From Gp6-AA40 sp963818645 (GTDB lineage Bacteria > Acidobacteriota > Vicinamibacteria > Vicinamibacterales > UBA2999): DNA of 64,000 nt. The stretch is taken from the NCBI GenBank assembly GCA_963818645.1, contig CAWFTF010000005.1, positions 62,001-126,000 on the forward strand, in the 5' to 3' direction. Both the position numbers and the translations under genes were made by a program. Shown here in pieces: positions 36,050 to 44,495 of this stretch (the stretch's first letter is position 1; each line of letters starts with the position of its first letter). The notes below the pieces were generated by a model. The model ran no database searches and was not told the origin of the DNA. It saw nothing but the letters and a program-made list of their open reading frames with translations.

Positions 36050-36400
36050 ATGATCGTGTGCGTAGTGGACGACCTGATCTTCTCGATCAAGATCTCGACC
36101 GCGGCCAAACATCTCGGCGTCGATATGTATTTCGAGCGGTCGAAAGACAAGGTGCTTCAGACCGTACGCGAGAAACAACCCTCTCTCGTGATCTTCGATC
36201 TCAACAGCTCGAAGCTGGCGCCGATCGACGCGATCGCGGCGATGAAGGGAGAGCCCACGCTCTCGACGATCCGAACGCTCGGCTACGTGTCTCACGTGGA
36301 TTCGGAAACGATCGAACGCGCGCGCGGCGCCGGGATCGATCAGGTCCTCGCTCGATCGGCCTTCTCGGAGAAGCTTGGCGAAATCCTGACGAGCGCCTGA
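36050..36400 (+). CDS. CheY-like receiver domain protein, atypical
   Basis: 116-aa stand-alone receiver-like protein. It keeps the acidic pair (CVVDD at residues 4-7) and a candidate phosphoacceptor Asp in VIFDLNSS near 46-50, plus the small residue in LGYVSH. Where the conserved Lys-Pro is expected it has ARSAF, so the canonical lysine is missing and phosphorylation chemistry may differ. No output domain. A long leader hairpin precedes it, and the converging pseudokinase gene ends 3 bp after its stop. The response-regulator assignment rests on fold pattern and is moderately sure. Confidence 0.65.
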   Translation: MIVCVVDDLIFSIKISTAAKHLGVDMYFERSKDKVLQTVREKQPSLVIFDLNSSKLAPIDAIAAMKGEPTLSTIRTLGYVSHVDSETIERARGAGIDQVLARSAFSEKLGEILTSA

Positions 36401-36403
36401 GCG

Positions 36404-37309
36404 CTACTGAAGCAGCCACCACGCAAGCGCAGCGACCACGACCAGCATGCCGCCGGCCATGAGGGCCACTCGTCCCATGCTGGTCGACTGCGTCTCAGCG
36501 AGTTCCTCTTCCTCTCCGGCAACACCTAACGCATCGAGCACGGCGATCGATCCACGCAGGGCGCCGGCAAACGCCACGGCACTCTGAAACCGTGAGTCCG
36601 CATTCGGCGAGAGCGCCTTCAGCACGATCTCGTCGAGCTCCTTCGGCACCTTTGGGTTGGACGCGCTCGGCGCTGACGCACCGCGGTGCATCGGTCGCCG
36701 GGTCGTCAACGTTTCGTAGAGGATGGCGCCGACCGAATAGACATCCGATCGGTCGTCGGGCGGCTCGCCGCGTGCCTCTTCCGGCGCGTCGTAATCGATC
36801 AACCGGCCGTCGTTGCCGTTCTTGTCGAAACCGCTCTGCGAGGCGAGCTCGAATGCCGGAATTTTCGCGCGCCCCTTGGCGCTGACCACCACGGAGTCGG
36901 GGCTGAGGCCGCCATGGCCGAAGCCGTGAGCATGTGCATCAGCAACGGCGTCGGCGATCTGAATCGCGATCTCCACCGCACGTCGCACGTTCATCGGACG
37001 CCCGGCTGACTCCGCGCGCAGCGACTGTCCTTTCTGGAACTCGAAGGCGAGGTAGACACGGCGGTCGTGTTCGCCGACATCGAAGAGCGCGGTGACATTG
37101 GGATGCGACAGCGCGCTCAAGCCGCGCGCGGCGGCGATCAGGCCTTGACGATCGACCGTGAAATCTTCCGGCAGCAATCGAACGGCAACCGTTCGTCCGA
37201 GCTTCGTGTCGCGAGCGCGAAAGAGATCTCCAGGGCCCGACGCCTCGAGTCGCTCGAGCAGGTTGTAGTGCGCGATGACGCCGATCGGCGCGGGCGCCGC
37301 TTCAGTCAC
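36404..37309 (-). CDS. Membrane-anchored Ser/Thr pseudokinase
   Basis: 301 aa with a bacterial Hanks-type kinase fold (about residues 13-265), a short acidic linker, and one C-terminal membrane helix (GRVALMAGGMLVVVAALAWWLL). The fold is obvious from SHPNVTALFDVGEHDRRVYLAFEF, DYDAPEEARGEPPDDRSDVYSVGAILYETLT and the C-terminal helices. The catalytic residues are gone: the VAIK lysine is Arg44, HRD reads HGG (132-134) and DFG reads AFE (152-154). It should not phosphorylate; it probably senses or scaffolds. GTG start, overlapping the stop of the 84-aa gene upstream (GTGA), so the two are coupled. Confidence 0.88.
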   Translation of the reverse strand: MTEAAPAPIGVIAHYNLLERLEASGPGDLFRARDTKLGRTVAVRLLPEDFTVDRQGLIAAARGLSALSHPNVTALFDVGEHDRRVYLAFEFQKGQSLRAESAGRPMNVRRAVEIAIQIADAVADAHAHGFGHGGLSPDSVVVSAKGRAKIPAFELASQSGFDKNGNDGRLIDYDAPEEARGEPPDDRSDVYSVGAILYETLTTRRPMHRGASAPSASNPKVPKELDEIVLKALSPNADSRFQSAVAFAGALRGSIAVLDALGVAGEEEELAETQSTSMGRVALMAGGMLVVVAALAWWLLQ

Positions 37310-37560
37310 GAGCGCTCGGCCTCGATGACGCTCTGCAACAGCTCCTTCGCGTCACTAATCTGCTCCAGCACCATCGAGACGTCCATCGTCGGTTTGCCGG
37401 GATGCCGGGCACTCTGGCAGTACACGCCGTGCTGTCCCACCATCGCGAGCGCGTCCGTCAGCAGATCCATCGCCACGGCCAGCCGGCCGCGATCGCGGCC
37501 CATCATCGTCTCGTGCTTCTCGAGCTCGTCGTGGTGTTTGCTGAAGACTGACTTTTCCAT
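37306..37560 (-). CDS. Small conserved-looking protein of unknown function coupled to the pseudokinase
   Basis: 84 aa from ATG 37560. It is largely helical by composition (SVFSKHHDELEKHETMMGRDRGRLAVAMDLLTDALAMVG and DVSMVLEQISDAKELLQSVIEAERS) with a short middle loop containing one Cys and Pro-Gly. No known domain recognised. Its stop overlaps the pseudokinase start (GTGA), so it is probably a partner or regulatory subunit of that membrane protein. The frame upstream of 37560 is the translation of a repeat array and should be ignored. Confidence 0.65.
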   Translation of the reverse strand: MEKSVFSKHHDELEKHETMMGRDRGRLAVAMDLLTDALAMVGQHGVYCQSARHPGKPTMDVSMVLEQISDAKELLQSVIEAERS

Positions 37561-37716
37561 TGGTGATTCGATGATTGTTGATCTTTGAATCGTTTTTGGT
37601 TGTTGATTCTTGATTCGGCGATTGATAGGTGATGGCCAGACCAGCGCGGAGCACAATCAGTAATCGACAATCCTCAATCAACAACGATTCATAAATCAAA
37701 GATCAACAAACCAACA
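37561..37716. repeat. AT-rich heptamer-like repeats in inverted pair (GATTGTTGATT family)
   Basis: Left part (37561-37630): GTTGATC, GTTGTTG, ATTCTTG-type steps. Right part (37655-37716): the complementary AATCAACAA/GATCAACA steps. Between them is a short GC-rich segment. Base composition is strikingly AT-rich against the 60-65% GC surroundings. It lies between the SDR gene and the 84-aa gene. Confidence 0.75.
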
Positions 37717-37727
37717 ATGAGGCCGCC

Positions 37728-38438
37728 TCACGATTTCCGTGGCGGCTGCGCGGGCCTGATTTCCACTCGACTCGGCAGGCTTCGGGTCGGGTGCGCGATC
37801 AGATCGACGATCACCTCCGCCACATCGTCCGGCATCAAGGCCCAGTCGGACTTCGTGTTCGACAGACCGCCGAAACCCGTATTCACCGACCCGGGCAGCA
37901 CGTACGCGACGCGGACGCCGTCGTAACGAACCTCCTGCATCAACGCCTCGCTGAATGCGTTGAGCGCCGACTTCGACGCGCAATATGCCGCCCCGTTGAC
38001 GAACGCGTTCTTACTGGCCAGGCTGCTGATGTTGATGATCCAGCCACCGCCGCGCTTCTTCAGGTGAGGCAGCGCCGCGTGACAGCAATAGAAGACGCCG
38101 CTCAGATTCGTGTCGATGATGCGGTGCCACTCATCGACGGCCATGTCGGCAACGGGACGAAACACGCCGACGCCGGCGTTGTTGATCACGATGTCGAGAC
38201 CACCGAACTTCGAGACGGTCTGCGCGAGGGCGCCTTCGACGTCGGCGTACTGACGAACGTCGGCGCGAATGCCCAACACGTTCTTGCCGAGCGCCCCAAC
38301 CGCGGAGTCGATGTGGCCCTGATCAGTGCCTGTGATCGCCACCGATGCGCCACTCGACGCGAGCGCTCGCGCCGTGGCCAATCCGATCCCTCGCGAGCCA
38401 CCAGTAATGAATGCAACTTTTCCTGTGAGTGAGTTCAT
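37728..38438 (-). CDS. SDR family NAD(P)-dependent oxidoreductase
   Basis: 236-aa classical short-chain dehydrogenase. Cofactor motif ITGGSRGIGLATARAL near residue 12, the Asp-Val adenine site (RADVRQYADV), NNAGVG near 83, catalytic Ser in IINISSLASKNAF near 134 and YCASK near 149. The longest frame starts at 38531, but its first 31 codons are the translation of a heptamer array; ATG at 38438 gives MNSLTGKVAFITGGS, the family opening. Substrate unknown; 3-oxoacyl-ACP reductase-like alcohol or ketone chemistry is likely. Confidence 0.92.
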   Translation of the reverse strand: MNSLTGKVAFITGGSRGIGLATARALASSGASVAITGTDQGHIDSAVGALGKNVLGIRADVRQYADVEGALAQTVSKFGGLDIVINNAGVGVFRPVADMAVDEWHRIIDTNLSGVFYCCHAALPHLKKRGGGWIINISSLASKNAFVNGAAYCASKSALNAFSEALMQEVRYDGVRVAYVLPGSVNTGFGGLSNTKSDWALMPDDVAEVIVDLIAHPTRSLPSRVEIRPAQPPRKS

Positions 38439-38446
38439 AAGAGTGT

Positions 38447-38527
38447 CAATTCCCAACTTCCAAAGATCCAACTCCCAAAGCGTCAGAAGCCAGTTGGGAT
38501 TTGGGAGTTGTGGAGTTGGGAGTTGTG
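38447..38527. repeat. Inverted pair of CAACTCC-family heptamer arrays
   Basis: The left arm 38447-38480 carries CAATTCC, CAACTTC, CAACTCC steps. The right arm 38492-38527 carries TTGGGAT, TTGGGAG, TTGTGGAG, TTGGGAG steps. It is located in the divergent gap between the SDR gene and the MDH-like gene, so it cannot be a terminator for either; it covers the region where both promoters would be expected. Confidence 0.85.
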
Positions 38528-38551
38528 CCAACTAGAATACCCCACTGACTC

Positions 38552-39397
38552 GTGTCGATTGTTTGCATCATTGGAGCCGGAGAACTGGGTGGCGCGACCG
38601 CTCATGCGCTTGCACGACACGAGCGCGTCCGCAGAGTCATCCTCATCGATGACGTTGCCGGTGTCGCCGCCGGCAAGGCTCTGGACATTCTGCAGGCAGG
38701 GGCCGTCGACGGCTCTCACACGCAGCTCGAGGGAAGCGCGGATCTCTCTCGCGTTGTCGGCGCGGCCGTCTGCGTCATCGCCGATCGAAGCGGCCGGACG
38801 TCGAGTGAATGGCAGGGCGACGACGGGCTCGCGCTGCTGAATCGTCTCGCGCCGTATTTCGGCAACTCGCCGATCGTCTTCGCCGGGTCGTCACAGGCGA
38901 GCCTGCTGCTGACGGCAGCGCGCGAAGTCCACATCCGACGAGAACGTCTGATCGGGGCTGCGCCCGAAGCATTATGCGGTGCCGTGAAGTCGATGGTGGC
39001 GCTCGAAGCGCAGTGCTCGCCGACGGAGATCGGACTCACGCTGCTTGGTGCACCGCCGCGCGGGTTCGTCGTCCCCTGGAGCGAGGCGTCGATCGGCGGT
39101 CATGCGCTCGAGCGCGTGCTCACTCAGGTTCAGCTCTCGCGCATCGAGGGACGTGTGGCACATCTGTGGCCGCCTGGTCCCTACGCACTTGGGCTGGCTG
39201 CGGCACGAGTGGCCGAGGCACTGGTGACGACGTCGCTCAGGACCTTCAGCGTCCTCACGGTCCTCGGCGGCGAATTCGGCGCCCGTAACACCGTGGGTGT
39301 TCTGCCTGCGCTGCTGTCCACTCAGGGCATCGCGTCCGTCCGAGTGCCGGCGCTGACAACGCGAGAACGCGTCCAAGTCGAAAACGCTCTGGGGTAG
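38552..39397 (+). CDS. Lactate/malate dehydrogenase-like protein lacking the catalytic residues
   Basis: 281 aa with the LDH/MDH Rossmann start CIIGAGELGGATAHALARHERVRRVILIDD, then GKALDILQAGAVDGSH, and a C-terminal domain ending in LRTFSVLTVLGGEFGARNTVGVLPALLS, as in MDH. The active-site positions differ: the substrate loop Arg pair is not recognisable, the D-x-x-R helix reads GAAPEALCGA, and the catalytic GGHGD histidine region reads LGAPPRGFVVP. NAD binding is plausible but dehydrogenase activity is unlikely. GTG start at 38552. The M28 peptidase gene follows 11 bp later, so they may be cotranscribed. Confidence 0.75.
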   Translation: MSIVCIIGAGELGGATAHALARHERVRRVILIDDVAGVAAGKALDILQAGAVDGSHTQLEGSADLSRVVGAAVCVIADRSGRTSSEWQGDDGLALLNRLAPYFGNSPIVFAGSSQASLLLTAAREVHIRRERLIGAAPEALCGAVKSMVALEAQCSPTEIGLTLLGAPPRGFVVPWSEASIGGHALERVLTQVQLSRIEGRVAHLWPPGPYALGLAAARVAEALVTTSLRTFSVLTVLGGEFGARNTVGVLPALLSTQGIASVRVPALTTRERVQVENALG

Positions 39398-39408
39398 GAT
39401 CGATCCTG

Positions 39409-40967
39409 ATGGGATCGAGCCTTCGCCACATCGCGCGTCCGCCAGTCCTTGCGCTCCTGATCGCTGTGGCGTGCAGTGTGCTGCTCGCCGCTCCAACGTC
39501 GATCGCGCCGGACGCGATCCTCGAACACATCAAGTTTCTATCCTCTGACGACTTGAAGGGGCGAGGCGACGGATCGCCCGAACTCGAGGTCGCGGCAGAG
39601 TACGTCGCCAAGCAGTTCAAGGCCGTTGGCCTGCAACCAGGCGGAACGAGCAACGAATGGTTTCAGCCGTTTCCGTTGGACGCCGGACTGACCGTCGGAC
39701 AGGGAAACACACTGTCCGTGATCGCCAAGGGACGGACGGTGAGCTTCGCACTCGGGACCAGCTACTACCCGCTCTCGGCCACATCGAATGAGGACTCGTC
39801 GAAGCCATCGACCGATCTTCGCGGCCTCTCACTCGTCTTTGCAGGTTACGGCCTCGCCGTACCAGACGTGGGCTACGACGACTATGCCGGCATCGACGTC
39901 ACCGACAAGGCGGTTCTCATCTTCAGTCACGAGCCGCAGGAGCGCGACAGCGCCAGTCGACTGAACGGCACTCGCCCGATGCCGCAAACGACGCTCGCGT
40001 CCAAGGCGTCGCTCGCACGCAGCCACGGCGCGAAGATTCTGCTCATCGTCGGCGATCCGACTCACCAGACCGATGATGCGCCCTATGCATTGTTTGGAAA
40101 GGATCCGGACGCGGAAGAGCATCCGATTCCGGTGCTGAGGATCCGGCGGACCGAGGCGCAGCCGATCATCGAGGCGTGGCAACTCGATGCCATCGCGCGC
40201 CAGATCGACAGTGATCTCAAGCCGCGTTCGCGCGATCTCACAGACGCGAAGGTCGATTACGTCGAGTTCCTGTCGAAGAATCGGCGCACGGTGCGAAACG
40301 TGATCGGCATCCTTCCGGGCAGCGAGCCAACCCGCGCGAAGGAGTCGATCGTCATCGGCGCACACTACGATCATGTCGGGCTCGGTGGTCGATTATCGGT
40401 GTCACCGGAGAGAATCGGAGAGATTCATAACGGCGCCGACGACAACGCCTCCGGTACTGCGTCGATCATCGAGATCGCACGCGCCGCCGTCGCCGACCGG
40501 GGCCGGTTCCCACGCACGCTGGTCTTCGTCGCATTCGCTGGAGAGGAGCGCGGCCTTCTGGGATCCGCTTTCTATGCCAGTCAGCCGCGCATGCCGAATG
40601 AAGGCACCATCGCGATGTTGAATCTCGACATGGTTGGGCGCGCAAACGGCGCGGTGGATGTGAGCGGCTGGAGGTCGCACCGTCGATGGAGGCCGACTTT
40701 GCCACGGCGGTCAAAGCGAGTGGCACTACGCTCAAGATCAAACGAGAGGGTCCCGGCGCCGGGCGCAGCGACGACTACAACTTCATCGTCCGGCGGATTC
40801 CTGCGATCAACTTCTTCACTGGATTCCATCCTGACTATCACCGCCCCGGTGACGACTGGCAAAAGATCGATGCTCCAGGTACGAGTCAGGTGGCGAGGCT
40901 GGCGTTGGAATTAGCCGCAGCGCTCGCCAACCGAAGTGCGCGACCGGAGTTTGTCTCGACTCAGTAG
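39409..40967 (+). CDS. M28 family zinc aminopeptidase, exported; frameshift near 40,670
   Basis: Secreted metallopeptidase of about 519 aa with a signal peptide, a PA-type insert domain (about residues 130-260) and an M28 catalytic domain: GAHYDHVG near 322 (His), NGADDNASGTASI near 343 (bridging Asp), AGEERGLLGS near 379 (Glu pair), NLDMVGR near 406 and, in a second frame, GRSDDYNFIVRRIPAINFFTGFHPDYHRPGDD with the last His. The reading frame jumps between GAVDVSG and LEVAPSMEADF (about 40,665-40,685). Homology is continuous across the jump, so a one-base error is more likely than a true break. Confidence 0.87.
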
Positions 40968-41039
40968 TCCTCGGTCCCCGTCCTCGGTCTCCGGTAAACG
41001 ACGAACCACTGGAGACTGAGGACCGTGGACTGAGGACCG
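40966..41039. repeat. Inverted pair of heptamer arrays (CCTCGGT / GGACTGA family)
   Basis: The left arm 40966-40994 has CCTCGGT/CCTCGGTCTCCGGT steps. The right arm 41008-41039 has GAGACTGAGGACC and GGACTGAGGACC. It lies exactly between the convergent ends of the M28 peptidase and ECF sigma genes, where a two-way terminator would be expected. The same family appears at 47756. Confidence 0.85.
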
Positions 41040-41047
41040 CCGACCGG

Positions 41048-41683
41048 TTACGAATACGCCGGCGTTGGACGATGCAGCGTGAGGCCCGACGCGAAGGCCT
41101 GGAGCCGCTCACGGAGCAGCAGGCGACCGCGATGCAGGCGCGACTTCAGCGTCTGATCCTTCACCTTGAGTCGCGTGCTGGCTTCCTCGGTCGTGAGCCC
41201 TTCGAAATCTCGAAGGATGACAGGCTCGCGGTAAATCTCTGGAAGCTCGCGGACCGCAGCCTCGACGGCCCTGCGCAATTCGAAGCGCAGCAACTCCTCA
41301 TCGGGCATGTGAGACCAGTCCGCAGGGTCGGCACTCGTTCTCGCCGCGCCGTCGTCCGACGACTCGAGCGCCGCAAGGGCGCGGTCGCGCTCCTGCTCAG
41401 CCGTTCGCTCGCCGCGGTGCGCCCGCAAACGCGACATCGCGGTGTTGAACGTGATGCGATAAATCCACGACGAGAGCGCCGAGTCGCCACGGAATGCGCC
41501 GATCTTGCGATACACCTTCATCAGCACGTCCTGAGTGACTTCTTCAGCGTCCTCGCGATTCTTCATATGGCGTAGCGCCAGTTGGTGAATTCTCGGGCCA
41601 TAAAGCTCTGCCAACTGCCTGACCGCCGCCTGATCTCCCCTCTGAAGCCGTGCTACGAGCAACCGATCCTGGGTCCTGTCCAT
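41048..41683 (-). CDS. ECF-type RNA polymerase sigma factor
   Basis: 211 aa. Region 2 (about residues 10-85) with HMKNREDAEEVTQDVLMKVYRKIGAFRGDSALSSWIYRITFNTAMSRLR is typical. Region 4 (about 140-195) has LPEIYREPVILRDFEGLTTEEASTRLKVKDQTLKSRLHRGRLLLRERL with a clear helix-turn-helix. A linker of about 45 charged residues separates them. No anti-sigma factor or zinc-finger protein is next to it, which is unusual for ECF factors. It is divergent from the CNNM pair, so it could control that operon; no promoter motif was assigned. Confidence 0.92.
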   Translation of the reverse strand: MDRTQDRLLVARLQRGDQAAVRQLAELYGPRIHQLALRHMKNREDAEEVTQDVLMKVYRKIGAFRGDSALSSWIYRITFNTAMSRLRAHRGERTAEQERDRALAALESSDDGAARTSADPADWSHMPDEELLRFELRRAVEAAVRELPEIYREPVILRDFEGLTTEEASTRLKVKDQTLKSRLHRGRLLLRERLQAFASGLTLHRPTPAYS

Positions 41684-41817
41684 GGGTTCCTGCCTCTACC
41701 CTTCTGAACACCGACCATTTCGGTCTTATTCCCGATTGCCAGCCCTGCCTTAGAAGTGATTGCTCAGCCATGAGTTACGTCCAGACCCGAAAAGGATGCT
41801 AAGTACTTGGGCTCTCA

Positions 41818-43138
41818 ATGGTCCTTGCGGCCATCCTCGTCATCGTGGCGCTCCTGCTCGTCAACGCCCTTTATGTCGCGGCTGAATTCGCGGCTGTCAG
41901 CGTGCGTCGCAGCCGGCTCCATCAGCTGAAGGAGGACGGCAACCCGTTAGCAGCCTGGCTCCTGCCAATCATCGAATCGCCAGCGGCGCTCGATCGCTAC
42001 ATCGCCGCTTGCCAGATCGGCATCACGATCTCGAGCCTCGTCCTCGGAGCTTACGCGCAAGCCACGATCGCGGTGTGGCTGGCGCCGTACTTCGCGGCCG
42101 TTGGTGGACTGCAGCAAGTGGTGGCCGAGTCAACGTCGACGGTCGTGGTGCTGCTCGTTCTGACGACGGCCCAGGTCGTCTTCGCGGAGCTGGTGCCGAA
42201 GCTGATTGCCCTTCAGTACCCGACGCAGACGTCGCTCTACACCCTCATTCCGATGATGGCCTCGCGCTGGATCTATCGCCCGTTCATCACGTTTCTGAAC
42301 GGATCAGGGATCTTGATCCTTCGTATGGTTGGCGCGCCGTATCAGACCCACCGCCACATTCACTCACCCGACGAGATCGAGCTGCTCATCGCCGAAAGCC
42401 GCGACGGCGGTCTGCTCGAACCGGACGAACATCGTCGACTTCAACGCGCGCTGCGGCTCAACCTGCGGCAAGCCCGTCAGCTGATGGTTCCTCGTAAGCG
42501 GATCTCGGCGCTCGCAATCGACACGCCGCTCAACGAGGTCGTGAGCATCGTCGCGCAAAGCCCCTACTCGCGGCTGCCCGTCTATCGCGGCACCATCGAC
42601 AACATCGTCGGCATCCTCCGCACGAAGGACCTGGTTCGCTGGTTCGTCGAGGGCAGGCCGGGCGCGACACTCGCCGACTTGATGCGGCAGATTCCGTCGG
42701 TGCACGAAAGCGTTTCGGCCGACCGGATTCTCAAGGACCTCCGCGAGCGGCGCTCGCATCAGGCGCTGGTCGTCGACGAAGCCGGCGGCACGGCGGGGTT
42801 GTTGACGCTGGCTGACGTGTTGACCGAGCTGTTCGGTCACGTGGGCGACGAATTCAGACCGGCTCTGCCTGCCATCGAGACGCTGGACGATGGTCGCATC
42901 CGTCTCCCGGGTGAAATGGGAGTGGACGATGCAGCGACGCTGCTCGAGACGACCTGGAAAACGGACGCCTACGACGGTGGGGGGCCTTGTGACCGAGGCG
43001 CTGGGACACATCCCTGCCGGGGGCGAGACGGTCGTGGTGGGTGATTTCGAGTTCGAAGTCGAACGGGTCAGGGATCGCATCCCGCAATCGGTCGCCGCCA
43101 GACGCGTCGTGCCTGTTCCGTCGGAGGACGCGCAGTGA
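41818..43138 (+). CDS. CNNM/CorC-type hemolysin family membrane protein 1; frameshift near 42,970
   Basis: DUF21-CBS-CorC_HlyC protein of about 439 aa, a family linked to magnesium/cobalt efflux and membrane transport. DUF21 with four hydrophobic helices spans residues 1-170 (LLLVNALYVAAEFAAVSVRRSRL opening). Two CBS domains lie near 215-330 (QLMVPRKRISAL, YSRLPVYRGTIDNIVGILRTKDL, HQALVVDEAGGTAGLLTLADVL) and a CorC/HlyC transporter-associated domain is C-terminal. The frame changes at a run of six G near 42,975; after it VGGLVTEALGHIP continues the domain. Its real stop overlaps the next gene (TGATG), so the pair is coupled. Confidence 0.87.
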
Positions 43139-44445
43139 TGGAGATTCTGATCCCGGTTGCGATCATCTTCTTCCTCGTCCTGGCCAACGGGCTCTTCGTC
43201 GCGGCGGAATTCGCCATCGTCGGCGCCCCGCGATCCAGCATCGAGCATCAGGCTTCTCAGGGCAGCCGGCTGGCTCAACGAGCGCTGCAGCTCCTCGAGA
43301 ACCAGGTGATGCGGGATCGCTATATCGCGACGACTCAGGTCGGCATTTCTGTCGCGAGCCTCGGGTTGGGGATGTACGGCGAGCACTGGCTTGCGGATCG
43401 ATTGCAGCCCGCGTTCGTGCGCTTCGAAACGCTCGGGTGGATTGCATCGCACACCGTCGCCAGCGTCATCGCGGTCGCCGTGCTGACCTACCTGCACATC
43501 GTGATTGGCGAGATGGTTCCCAAGGCGCTGGCCTTGCACCGGGCGGACAAGACCGTTCTCTACGTGTCGCCGATCATCAGAGTTCTGCAGCACCTCATCC
43601 TGCCGCTCGTCGTCGTGCTCAACGCCGTCGGCAATCGCCTGCTGCGCCTGGCCGGCATCGAGCGGCGCGAGGTCGAGCGGGACCACTATCACACCGCGGA
43701 GGAGCTCCAATTCATCGTTCGCGAGAGCCAGGAAGGCGGCCTGCTGCGCGGCGAGGCCGGAGAGATTCTGCGCGACCTCTTCGAGTTCGGCGACCGGACA
43801 GCGGGCGAAGTCATGGTGCCCCGGGTTCTGCTGGCCGGTATTCCAGTGGGCGCCGAGCCCGACGAGCTCAGAGCGATCGTTCGTACGCACGCGCATACGC
43901 GATACCCGGTCTACAGCGGCGACCTGGACAACATCATCGGCAGCCTGCACATCAAGGAGATTCTTCGGCATCTGGTCTCGAACCAACCGGTCGCGGCCAG
44001 AGATGCCAGAGCCCTGCCCTACGTGCCTGGCCCGGCGCCGCTCGACGAAGTGCTCGCCGCGATGCGCCGGTTCCGCGCGCAGATGGCCGTCGTGATGGAT
44101 CAACACGGCGGCACAGCCGGCCTTGTGACGATCGAGGATCTGTTCGAGGAAGTGGTCGGCGATATCGAGGAAGGGCGGTCGCGTCGCGCGATCGTGGGCG
44201 AGTCCGACGGTCGCGTGCGCGTTCGCGGCACCGTGCGACTCGACGAGGCCAGCGAGGCACTGGGAAGCTCGATCGATTGCGAGAAGGTGACGACGATCAG
44301 CGGTCTCGTCCTGCTGCTGCTGAATCGTCCTGCGCACGCCGGTGATGTCGTGACGTGGCGCAACGTCCGGATCGAGGTTGCGTCAACTGCCGGTCGCGGT
44401 GTTGGTGAAGCCGTGCTGTCGGTGATGAAGCCGCCAGCCAGCTAG
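43138..44445 (+). CDS. CNNM/CorC-type hemolysin family membrane protein 2
   Basis: Paralogue of the preceding gene, about 435 aa, with the same DUF21 (LVLANGLFVAAEFAIVGAPRSSIEHQA), CBS pair (VMVPRVLLAGIPVG, TRYPVYSGDLDNIIGSLHIKEIL, MAVVMDQHGGTAGLVTIEDLFEEVVGDI) and C-terminal CorC/HlyC domain (VRVRGTVRLDEASEALG). ATG at 43138 overlaps the upstream stop. Tandem pairs of these proteins are common in this branch of bacteria and may form heterodimers. The transported ion is not established; magnesium or other divalent cation export is the usual idea. Confidence 0.93.
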   Translation: MEILIPVAIIFFLVLANGLFVAAEFAIVGAPRSSIEHQASQGSRLAQRALQLLENQVMRDRYIATTQVGISVASLGLGMYGEHWLADRLQPAFVRFETLGWIASHTVASVIAVAVLTYLHIVIGEMVPKALALHRADKTVLYVSPIIRVLQHLILPLVVVLNAVGNRLLRLAGIERREVERDHYHTAEELQFIVRESQEGGLLRGEAGEILRDLFEFGDRTAGEVMVPRVLLAGIPVGAEPDELRAIVRTHAHTRYPVYSGDLDNIIGSLHIKEILRHLVSNQPVAARDARALPYVPGPAPLDEVLAAMRRFRAQMAVVMDQHGGTAGLVTIEDLFEEVVGDIEEGRSRRAIVGESDGRVRVRGTVRLDEASEALGSSIDCEKVTTISGLVLLLLNRPAHAGDVVTWRNVRIEVASTAGRGVGEAVLSVMKPPAS

Positions 44446-44495
44446 GCGGTGTTCGACGCCACGTTCGCCCACGTTGTTCTCAGCGAGGGGGAATC

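Noticed and set aside
42364..44337. 657-aa minus-strand frame
   Set aside because: It is antisense to the two CNNM/CBS genes, whose domains are clear; no motif of its own.
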